A stretch of 64,000 nucleotides of DNA, from contig JAJEKV010000002.1 in assembly GCA_021234155.1 (NCBI GenBank), positions 11,274,725 to 11,338,724 of the forward strand. Direction: 5' to 3'. Position 1 is the stretch's first letter. Every line of letters begins with the position of its first letter. This DNA is from Isoetes taiwanensis. Its lineage: Eukaryota > Streptophyta > Lycopodiopsida > Isoetales > Isoetaceae. The position numbers and the translations under genes were made by a program. Below, piece after piece: positions 11,438 through 20,610 of this stretch. Below the pieces are notes generated by a model. That model made no database searches and was not told the origin of the DNA. It saw only the letters and a list, made by a program, of their open reading frames with translations.

Positions 11438-12090
11438 ATGAGAGCCCCACATCATCGCCGGGGAGGAGGCTCCCGCAAGATCGGCCGAAACACGCGGTCT
11501 TTGTGCACCCACCACCGGGACGTCCAGGCACTACAGCGCAATGGCCATGATCAAGATGTTCCCCAAATAACGCGTGTCCAATGGAGGTGCGAATGCGGTG
11601 CCAACGCAGCGCCCGTAAGCCGGGATGAGCGGTGGACCGATGACCGACGTCCCACGGATATCTTCGTCGCCATGGGATGCAGGGTCCTAATCGTCACCAA
11701 CATCGACATACCGGGAGAAGTAGTCAGCGGGCGGCGGGAATGGGTCGGCGTGCGTAGAGGACCGACGAGCAAAGCGGGGAACCGGCGGGCATCTCCACAT
11801 CGGCGACTCCCTCCACCACATGCACGTCAAAGCGAGCGCGTTAGTCTGAGCACCGAGGGCCCGGGACCATCTTCAAGAAGACGTTCCCGCCGCTTTTCGC
11901 GTGACGCCATGGCCGGGGCACAAGAGCCAGAGCTCCACAATAGAAGGCAACGCGATCATGGTCGTGAGGAGGGCATTCACGCCCGGGCTGCTGTACGTGA
12001 TGCTCTCGCGGATCAAGGACAGGAAGCAACTGTCGATCGTGTCGCCGATCACGACGGTGGACTTCCAGCCGAACAAGACGCTGCAAATGT
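11438..12090 (+). pseudogene. Pif1-like helicase relic in a GC-rich island
   Basis: Two plus frames carry pieces of the C-terminal half of a Pif1/RecD-type superfamily 1 helicase. One reads AMGCRVLIVTNIDIPGEVVS near 11670-11730, matching the G-x-R-V-M/L-x3-N-x-D segment. The other reads KSQSSTIEGNAIMVV then FTPGLLYVMLSRIKDRKQLS near 11920-12040, matching motifs V and VI (HKSQ, T-x-I, F-x-x-G-x-x-Y-V-x-L-S-R). The Walker A and B motifs were not found, so the N-terminal half is gone or shuffled. Such helicases occur as host Pif1 and as the helicase of Helitron transposons; Helitron-like termini elsewhere in the window make the latter attractive but unproven. Base composition is far more GC-rich than the DNA on either side. 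A 264-codon frame across the region is a composite with no family match. Confidence 0.5.
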
Positions 12091-12390
12091 AGCCGGTTCA
12101 AAACGTGCCGCAAACAACAGGTCAATAATTCACAGATTTGCACTGAATTTCTATGGTGTTACACCATCGAAACACAACACGTTTGAAAATATAATTTTGC
12201 TCTTCTTTGTTTTACTCATAAAAATTGGATAATTATTGAGCATCTCTATTACTTACCTTTTTTTTTTCCCGGTTGAAAACGTGCCACAATCAAGAGGACA
12301 ATAATTCACAGCTTTGCATTGAATTTCTAAGGTGTTACACCATCGAAGCACAATACATCTGAAAACATAATTTTGCTCTTCTTTGTTCCT
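12091..12390. repeat. Tandem duplication of about 120 bp with about 175-bp spacing
   Basis: The copies at about 12095-12213 and 12270-12387 share (A/C)ACGTGCC(G/A)CAA, ATAATTCACAG, GAATTTCTA(T/A)GGTGTTAC and TTTTGCTCTTCTTTGTT in the same order, with about 10 per cent differences. The first copy abuts the helicase relic, so the duplication includes only its 3' flank. Confidence 0.7.
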
Positions 12391-14540
12391 TCTGTGAATA
12401 TACTAGCACACATTAATATTTTATAATTCTTTCCTTTGCCTCAACCCTGCCCTTCTGCTAGTTATTATTATTATTATTAATTCAATGGTTTAACAATGGT
12501 TAAAACTTAAACAAGGTGCTGCGCACGGAGGGTTGCCCTACGGTGGCTCGAGAATGTGTTTTCATGTTTCTTGTTGTCATTTTCGTTTTTATGATTCTTG
12601 TTGGGTCATTTTATGTGTCGGGGCTTATTATTGGTTTGAACGTGGGGTTTTGTTTTGTGTTGTTTTGTTTTGTTTATGAATTGTACATGGACCAAGAAGA
12701 GGCTTGCAAAGCTCAGTACCTAGATCAATTAGGATTGACGTGACTATGATCTTTGTCTAAAACATATTAGCCATTTATGAAGAATGCTTTTTGTAGTTAT
12801 ATTAGTAATGGAAATTGTACAGGGCTTGTATGAATACATGCTTTCATTTTCTTATCTCTAAGCTATACAAGAGGAAGGGGTTATAGTGTCATCGTTTGTG
12901 TCAAGACATAAGTGTAGTGACAACTTTATGAGGAATACTGCTATCTTGACATAAAATGGTTTTATTGTGTCAGGATTGTGTCAAATCGTAGAGTGCCCAT
13001 GCTTGTACCAGATATTCTAAACTCGGTACTTTGAAGATCAACATCCTGTTTTTGATGATCAACATTGTAGAGAGGAGGCTTATAAGCTTTTGGAGGACCA
13101 CGATGTTCTGTAAGATGTGAAGAAGGTCCTATTCCGGGTGGCACTTTTGGACTTGAACCGATATAATGCTGCTCTGTAGAGCCCAATAGCTTCGGACTAG
13201 TAAAGTCCCAGTAATAACCTTATATCTCATTCTTATAGTAGCTCTGCATTCAGAGCTCTGGGCTCCAAGTTCGTCTCCAGTGGCTGAAAAATCCTCATAC
13301 ACCGGAAGGGATATTGTAGACCGACCACTTCCTTCATCTGATCCTCCCATTCTGTTTTGCTCTGCAGAGACATTTGGTTTTGCAACTCTGGAAGAGCTAG
13401 GATTCTAACCTTGTGCCAAGACGGGCCAAGGGACAATCTCAGGTAGACAATTTCTATGGGTCGTAGGCCTCCTAAAAGATATGCTGAAGATCAATGGTTC
13501 ATATTCAACCTTAAATAAAGACAACCTTAAATAAAGACGTCATTAATACTAATACTTAAATACTTTTTTGGTTTGAGATTAGGGCTTTTAAGCCAATAGC
13601 AGCATTGCTTCAATCCAACAGATTGTGATTTTCGAAGCTAATGGCAGACTTTGACCGTCTATTCCAAGGGCCACCACCAGCTAGATTAAAACCATTAACT
13701 ACCAAAGAACATGCTTCTGTAGAGGACTCCTAAATTACGTACACCAGAGCAGATCCATGCTCTGTATCCGTAGAAGAGATTTGGAGTTCCAAGGCAGTCC
13801 CAAACTTTTAAAAGTGCTACAAACAAAACCTATAATAAATTTTACTGTAATAATTTTCCATCGGGTTAACAAATTTTAATTTAATACAACAGATGACAAT
13901 ATAACGGATGTATCCTTTAATTGAAGCTATGTTAATGTGCCCGTGTTCCATCGGATTGCCTCAATTATGTTTGTTAGACTTGCGTTGGTTGTCCAACCGC
14001 CTTAGAAATCATTGAACACATGGCTGCGGATAAAACAATTTTGCAAGAAAATGCAGCACCCAGAACTACAATCAATCAGAATAAATCCTCTACCCTGAGC
14101 ATGTACAATGTGTGACTTAAAACGAAGCCCACTTTAAATGCGGAGATACCCAAGAAAACCTGCAAGAAAGCTTTCTATCAGTATAAATATCGCTTAGCAA
14201 ATTGCAAGTCTTGAGCCTGTCCATTTTGTGACTTAAAGACTCAGCTTTCTTTACATGTGAGCAATCGGAAAAACCTGCAAGAAAGCTTACAGTATAATCA
14301 ACTTTCATTTAGAAATAGTATAAAATAGCAAAGCTTTTCATTTGCAACTTCCCAACCTTACCTTTGCTCACATGGAACCGCATTAGCTTTGGCCATAAAA
14401 TATTACAATTTTCCACAATGGAAAGAAGAATAAGTGTATAAAAACACAATTGGTCCGAAGAATCATTTGTACATGTTTTTCTCCACTTCTAAGCCTCATT
14501 AAAAGTCTCCTTTGTAAAGGTTGCCAATCAACTCAAGACC
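12391..14540. other. No supported gene
   Basis: A gene-free interval with a TTATTATTATTA run near 12460-12478 and a TTTTGTTTTG run near 12647-12675. A minus-strand frame around 13130-13436 has mixed charged content but no recognisable domain or splice context. The downstream flank of the NEMP-like gene begins at its right edge. Confidence 0.4.
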
Positions 14541-16690
14541 TTATCTATAAATGCGTCTCCTGTTATTTTCACTGTGCTCTATATCCATATCAGCTGTTCT
14601 CTCAATCTCATCTTCAGGTCGCTCTTCTCGTTGTTCATGAGGCGTTACCAGAATTCTATCTGCTTGTGAAACGGCCCAACTTGCAAAATCTGGAGAAGCA
14701 AGCAAGTCCTTCATAGCATCCTGAGTACAGCTTCTTGTAAGCTCTTCCCATTCAGCTTTTGACATTTGTTTCCTACCAGGTGTGCGGTGGAATGTTGAAT
14801 AGTCGTCCTCATGTTTTGTCCTTTCACTACTTGGTGGACTTGTTGGAGATACAACTACAAGTGAAAACAAAAAATTGAAGAACAAGTTAGACCTAGAAAT
14901 GCAATTGTACATGTTGAATTCAGAATTCATGTAACTGAATTCACTTTATAACTGTTACCTGGGCAACTTCTCTCAGATTAATTTTCCCCAGCAACCAGCA
15001 CAAAAGACTTGCTGAAGCTGTCAACAGGACAACACAAATCCCATCATACGAACTCTGAAACAAAAGGAACAAACATAATTTTAAAAGGGACCATGTGCGT
15101 GATACCTCAAGTACAAAAATCGTGTGCAGGTCTTTATACAGTTCTAAATTTAAAACACAATTACCTGAAGTAGCACGGTAAGGCCAACTAGCCGTAGTGA
15201 CCACTTAACAAACTGAGAGGTGCCTACATCGACTGTTCCATCATCTGAAAGAAAAAGTTTGCGTACTCCCCAGTATCCAAGCCATGCTCCCAATATTACT
15301 ATTCCCATGAGTATAAAAACAACTAACTGCAAAAAGTATTGGTTAATCAAACAGTGACGAGATTTCATACATCCAAACAAGAAGACTTACAGGGTTCAGC
15401 ATGTCATCTCCAAGGCCAAGCTGTATCAAAGCAGATGAAACTGCACTTGTGATATAATGGACAATCACACTTCCAATTCCTACCTGAATTATAGGCCTTT
15501 ACATTTAATCATTGACAAACCAAGTATTCACAAATAAGAATGCTCACCGCAGACCCATACAACAGAATATATAAGGAGCTTTTCCTTCCAGTAGGTAGTA
15601 GCTTCATACCCTGTACATTCAGAAAGAAATTTAGAAACATACTCATAAGCAGCAAAATAAGACAATAGATCTAACCTGGTAAAGCAATATTATCACAACA
15701 GCTAAGATGCCCAAAGTCATGGCGCTGCTGTAGTAAAAGGGAACCCATTTACTCAGTTGGCCAGATGAGAAATCCAATCCCCAGGAAGGCAATCTGAAAT
15801 GAATGAAATTCTGCAAAAACAAACACCCTAACATGAGGCTATTTAAACACAACAAAAATAAAAGAATTTCTTTACCTTCCTTGGCCGACACGGTAACCTT
15901 TGTATCAGTAAGAGAATCGGTTCTTCTTGCATCAATAGTTTTGTAAACCGCAATAACAAACGTAAGCCCGAGATAAGCTAAAGGAACAGCCAGCAACCAT
16001 GGCAAAGTACTTTGTCCAACCCTAGGGCCGGGGACAGATTTCACAGCAGTGTTCGTAAGTTGAACCAAGTCTTCAACTTGACCCCGAAGCCAACGCCATT
16101 TCAAGAACCAAAGTTATTACAAACACTAGCAGCCCACCTGCGCAAAAGAGCTTGCCAAAGCAAGGTCAGACGATAGCTCGTAGCTTTCAATCTGTAAAAA
16201 CATAATGAATTAGACAGATAAGTTTCATAAAAAATTATATCCAAACAAGTCCACATTGCATTTAAGATAAACCTAGCCATACCTCATCTCTTTCTCGAAG
16301 AGCAGTCTCATCATCTTCTATGCCTTCTATCTCATCTTCCTCGTCAAGACCTCCTAGTTCAACTTCACGTGTCCGTCCCTTCCAAAGAATGCATATTGTG
16401 AAGCATCAAAGCTCATCCACTACAATGCAAACAAAAATCACGAAAAGAAATACCACTTTCGAAATTTAGCAACCACAAGATTTAATCCGAGCTATGAGAA
16501 AATATTTTTAAAATTTAGTCAAATGTCGTCCGATTCGAGTTCAATCTTATGTTTACTTCATGTTTAGGCGACATAAAGCAAATTGCATGAACAGAACTTA
16601 CATTGGCCCATCTCGCCCAAGCGTATCCAAGTCCTTAGAATACGATCTCAAATTACGCTTTTGAGCAATTTTGCCCTCCAAACTCTCCAT
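14541..16690 (-). CDS. NEMP/PNET2-like (DUF2215) nuclear-envelope membrane protein with an atypical N-terminus
   Basis: Plant PNET2 proteins are inner nuclear membrane proteins related to animal NEMP1. Six C-terminal exons are clear: 15676-15810 (SKWVPFYYSSAM), 15548-15610 (GMKLLPTGRKSSLYILLYG), 15391-15483, 15165-15326 (LGYWGVRKL, then DDGTVDVGTSQFVKW), 14959-15054 and 14541-14854 (YSTFHRTPGRK, then LLASPDFASWAVSQADRI). All have canonical GT-AG borders. Introns are 64-110 nt and the first five of these exons join in phase 0. They encode about five membrane spans and the conserved C-terminal tail. The upstream exons look different: 15876-16104 (LPWLLAVPLAYLGLTFVIAV), 16138-16191, an acidic exon near 16270-16379, and a possible start at 16690 (MESLEGKIAQK). 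No lumenal beta-domain was found. Three junctions (14959/14854, 15876/15810 and 16138/16104) disagree in phase by one or two bases, so either small indels are present or the 5' exons belong to another gene. The family call for the C-terminal part is firm. Confidence 0.75.
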
Positions 16691-17266
16691 CTAGACTCTG
16701 GATTCTTTGAAACTTCAGTACAAAAATCGCGTCTCAATGGCTCTGAAGGCTGCGGTCCGGCTGAGCAGCTCGATAAAATCAACTCCGTGTAGGGAGGGCT
16801 TAAACCGAAGAAGCCTGGACCACGGGATTCTTATTGCTTAGAAAATAAAAATACTAATGTACACTGTAGGTGAATTTACAGCCTTGTTTCAACAACCATG
16901 AAATTTCCACCTTTCTTCTTCTTCTGCCTCGACCATACGATTTCTAGGCTTACTCCCGCCAGAGAGGCGGACTTTTCGGCCCTGAACCAAAGATATATCC
17001 ACCGACGGAAGGCGCGGATGAATAGAGAGCATTTACAAAGGCGGCTGACCGGTTTTTAGCGATCATCAAGATATGCTAGGTATATGCCAGCATATACTTG
17101 AATATGCCCACATACCCACATAAACGAGGGTTTGCCCCCCTAGGGGCAACCCAAAAAAAAATAAAAAAGGTTACACTTAGCAATAGGGAGTGAAAAAACC
17201 CATCGTAAAAAAATTTGTTCCTTTTTTAAGTGGGCATTGTTTATACAGTTTTTGTCTTGCGGGACT
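16691..17266. promoter_or_regulatory. Divergent intergenic region between the NEMP-like and fibrillin genes
   Basis: About 575 bp separate the two divergent start codons, so both promoters must lie here if the starts are right. A repeat shared with 1915-2010 occupies 17066-17160, within 110 bp of the fibrillin ATG. I see no clear TATA box in a convincing position for either gene. Confidence 0.4.
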
Positions 17267-18081
17267 ATGGCTATGGCTACATCCGCCAGAGTCGTGGATG
17301 CTGCGGTGAGGCCCCTTTTGTCTCTCGCAAGCCATGGCTTCTCAGGTAGAGGCGCTACCATTTCATTTAAAAAAGCACTCCTTTTCCCTCATTTAGAATT
17401 GGGTTCCGGTTCTGCTGCTTGGAGAAATTTGGCAGTTTCAGCTATGGCAGATAATGAATGGGAAGGAAATACTGAAGATCCTAATACTGAAGATCCTTAT
17501 ACTGAAGCTATAGCTGCAACTGCAACTCTAGAAAAGCCTGCGGATGTGTTAGGATAAGGGAAAGGCCTCTGGCTGTTTTACCGGAAGCGGGCGGACGCTA
17601 CGGAGCCGAGGATGCTTGACCGGCGTAAAACAAAGCCGAGGCCTTCGATTAACGTAAAAGGTACGGTTGGACCACTCCGGCGTCGCCACGATGTACCGCA
17701 TCGGGGCAAAAATAACGGAATGTCAAGTAAATAAAACGAGAATATCGGCGTAAAAGCGGTGAGCGTCGAGTAAAAAAAGAAACGAGAGTAAAATTTTTAG
17801 AGCGACTTTACGTGTTTGGAAAATGGACCGCGTGTCACACATCGATTGGATAACATGGCTGAATGTGGGACAACCGTCCCTTACGGGTTGAAGAGGGCAC
17901 TAATAGACTCTCTTGCTTTGGTTCTCAACTTGGGCTCAAAGCTAGCGGTGAAATCCGTGCGGGGATTATAGAACTCATTAATCGGCTTGAAGCAAAGAAT
18001 CCACGCCGCTCTCCTGAAGCGCCGGTTGCTTTCGATGGAAAATGGATTTTAGCGTAGGTCTTCCGGTTTACGTATCTGAGG

Positions 18082-18182
18082 GAATGCTCTTCTTGTGTTG
18101 ATTAAAGGGGGGAGGAAGCGGGGGCGGCGCCGTTAGGCGGGGTCCCCCCTTGACTCCGAGAATCAACACAAGAAGAGCATTC
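18082..18182. repeat. Perfect 22-bp foldback inside fibrillin intron 2
   Basis: The arm 18082-18103 (GAATGCTCTTCTTGTGTTGA...) is the exact reverse complement of 18161-18182. Inside it a second stem pairs 18105-18112 (AAGGGGGG) with 18144-18151 (CCCCCCTT). The GC-rich loop contains GGGGCGGCGCCG. The transcript would form a long hairpin within the intron. Confidence 0.85.
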
Positions 18183-18184
18183 GT

Positions 18185-18445
18185 CTAACGTGGATGGAGG
18201 TTAGGATCAGTGCGGCGTTAAAAAATCAAGAATGTGGAGTGAAAAAAATCAAGAATGTGGAGTGAAATCGTAGGAATCGAGGTAAAACCCAAGAATGTTT
18301 GCGTAGAATGGAGGAATGTTGAGTAAAAGCGAGGGGACAACGGCGACATAACAATCTCTTAGCATTCCTTAAAAGAAATGATGCCACGTGGCATGGCGTG
18401 ATTGGCTGACGCGCCTGAATTGATCCTAACCTACATTTACGTTAG
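18185..18445. mobile_element. Small TIR element (MITE-like) in fibrillin intron 2
   Basis: The left end CTAACGTGGATGGAGGTTAG and the right end (reverse complement CTAACGTAAATGTAGGTTAG) match over about 34 bp, extending through GATCA to a GGCG word. Length is about 260 bp with no coding capacity. A convincing target duplication was not identified. It abuts the 22-bp foldback, so the two may be parts of one nested insertion. Confidence 0.6.
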
Positions 18446-18949
18446 TTTCCTTTTGATTTCACATTATAATTGGTTTCTACAGAATCCTCTGTAAGTTATG
18501 CCTTAAATGCAGGTACACTTCCTTTCCAGAACTTTTCCCCCTTTTTGCAGCAGGTTTGCCACTTGTGAAGGTTGGAGAGATTTCACAGACTATAGATGCT
18601 CAAGGATTCACTGCACAAAATTCTATCACCTTCACAGGCCCTATTGGTTACACATCTTTTAGTACCAGTGCCTCTTTTGAAGTTAGGAGTCCAAAACGTG
18701 TGCAGGTAAATTGAATTGATTGCTCTATTTTGTTTTTCAATTCAACATGCCTTAGTCATAACTTGCTGTTACGATTTATGGAGGTTAATCCATATGTTCC
18801 ATCATATCTGAGTGCTCATTGTGTGTTTTTGGTTTTATCATAAGATGTTTTAGTTTATGTACTTTCATGATTCAAGGACACCATGGTTTCTAATTCTTCT
18901 ATAATTTTTGCAGATCAAATTTGAAGAAGGCATTATAGGGACTCCACAA

Positions 18950-19601
18950 CAAGGGGGGTGCACCAAGTATATGTCGTATGAACCATCTGCGTGAACTATA
19001 TGGGTTTTTTTATTAGTTTAGTCGTATCGTATACTTACCAAAAAAATAAGGAATTTGGTTTTGAAAGTCGTACGGATATGACAAGCATTGTGGGGAGGCC
19101 AGTTTGATCTTCGTATCATATGACTAGGGCTCTAGACTCAGAGGATTCACTTTTAAATTGCTAGATGTTGATAAGCTTTGCTAAAAGGACGAAAAATAAA
19201 TTTGTACTTTTTTGCATCACCAAGAAATTTGATATTTTATATTTCAAGCTTGAAGTTTGTGCTTCGTATTGTGCATATAGTTTAAACATGTTTGTCTTCA
19301 CTAGATGCATTTATGTTCTATCACCAAGTTCACGTTCGTTAGATCATAAATATTTATTGTTAATAAGGATATAGTAGTAATAATACAAATAAGATTGGGA
19401 AAAAAATGTATATATAAGGAAGGGACTACTTTGTATTGCATTTTTGGCATGTAAATGTATGATATGGGTTGCATTTCCTTACCATTAACTAGTCGTATTA
19501 CAAGGGGTTTTTGATATAAATGTGTTGTATACAATAGGTTTTTGGGTTACATGAGTAACGCAGATGGCATATCCACCTATAGTATAGGTGAACCCCCCGG
19601 G
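18950..19601. mobile_element. hAT-like non-autonomous element inserted in the fibrillin coding exon
   Basis: An 8-bp duplication CTCCACAA flanks the element (18942-18949 and 19602-19609). Its ends are inverted copies: CAAGGGGGGTGCACC on the left and, in reverse complement, CCCGGGGGGTTCACC on the right, with ATCTGCG shared further in. An 8-bp target site and a terminal CA(A/G)GGG are typical of hAT transposons. No transposase is encoded in the 652 bp. The flanking exon halves read TPQ and LMDAIDIP continuously once one copy of the duplication and the element are set aside. Confidence 0.85.
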
Positions 19602-19891
19602 CTCCACAATTGATGGATGCCATTGATATACCCGAGAGCTTTGAGCTGATGGGTCAGAAGATTGATCTGACTCCCATAAAAGGACTCCTTAAACCCCTGC
19701 AAGATGCTGCGTCATCAGTAGCAAAAACTTTAAATGGTCGACCCCCTCTCAAGTTCCCAATTCAAACTGATAAAAATCAGTCATGGTTGTTGACAACATA
19801 TCTAGATAATGAGCTTCGCATTTCCCGTGGAGATGGTGGAAATGTTTTTGTTTTAATCAAAGAAGGAAGTGAGTTGCTTTATTCTTTATAA

Positions 19892-20610
19892 AACAAGACG
19901 TTGAGGCATAAGGGGTTGTCCTCATCTTCACTATTGAGCAAATTAAGGGTAGAGAAGGTTTGTTCCAATTGAAACTAGGAATCTCCCCACTGGGGTGATT
20001 GTTGAGGTAACGCATCCCATGAAAATTTCCGGTGGATTTTTATGCATATTCGTAAAGGGTAATACAAATAGCCCATTGAGAACTGGAACGGAAATAGCAG
20101 GCTATTTGATGAAACATTAGGATATTTTTCAATAGGGTCTAGAAAGTTTGCCCAACATTGAGGAAGCACGTGGTTTGCATTTTTCTTTCATTCAAACGTG
20201 ATTTATATATTGCCACTTTCAAATATTATTCATAGATAGTTGGAACATAACTTTCAAATATCATTGGTAGATAGTGGAACACATGCCAAATAATGGTGGA
20301 TAAAACAAGGGGATGTGGCATGAGGGGTAGCCCTCATGAATGCGGTAGAAAAGAATGGGATGGATGTTATGTCATAGAAGATGGCCACACCTCAAATCTC
20401 GCATCCGCTACTACCATTACGGTTTGCTAGTTTCAATGGTTTATGGGGTGTAGTGTACAGAAATGCATATGAAAATACGACTTTAGAGGATCTTTACCTT
20501 TGTTATATTTTGGTATGGGCTTTTATTTTGGAGTCGATTTGTGGGATTTGAGGATTTGATTTTCCTTTTTCTCTTCGGGTGGGGGATTGTGGTTTTTTTT
20601 TGGGGGGGGG
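19892..20610. other. No supported gene
   Basis: Downstream flank of the fibrillin gene up to the start of the tandem array. Immediately before the array there is a GGTTTTTTTTTGGGGGGGGG homopolymer stretch (about 20588-20609), a likely junction. Confidence 0.4.

Larger units (their letters stand above)
17267..19891 (+). pseudogene. Plastid fibrillin (plastoglobulin, PAP family), last exon split by a hAT-like element
   Basis: Fibrillins coat plastoglobules and bind carotenoids and other lipids. Exon 1 (17267-about 17540) starts at MAMATSARVVDAAV, a Ser/Ala/Arg-rich stretch fitting a plastid transit peptide, then an acidic region. Exon 2 (about 17887-18053) encodes LKRALIDSL, then GLKASGEIRAGIIELINRLE and FDGKWILA. 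Exon 3 (18513-18705) gives [20 protein letters not shown], then [11 protein letters not shown]; the GC/G split codon across intron 2 joins in frame. Exon 4 starts at 18914 (IKFEEGIIGTPQ) and resumes at 19610 ([20 protein letters not shown], then [31 protein letters not shown] and stop). The sequence is FBN1/FBN2-like. The interruption is a 652-bp insertion flanked by an 8-bp duplication; without it the frame is continuous. Exon 2 also has a one- or two-base lesion at CTTGCTTTGG, and its acceptor reads TTACGG where TTACAG is expected. Confidence 0.85.

Noticed and set aside
11438-12232. 264-codon plus-strand frame as a single gene
   Set aside because: Helicase motifs lie in two different frames across this span, so the long frame is a composite with no domain over its full length.
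15811-15875. Read-through of this segment as coding membrane helix in the NEMP-like gene
   Set aside because: It has GTAAAG and TTTTTGCAG borders, is T-rich and is 65 nt long, like the 64-65-nt introns next to it; the phase conflict is better explained by a small indel, although read-through cannot be excluded.
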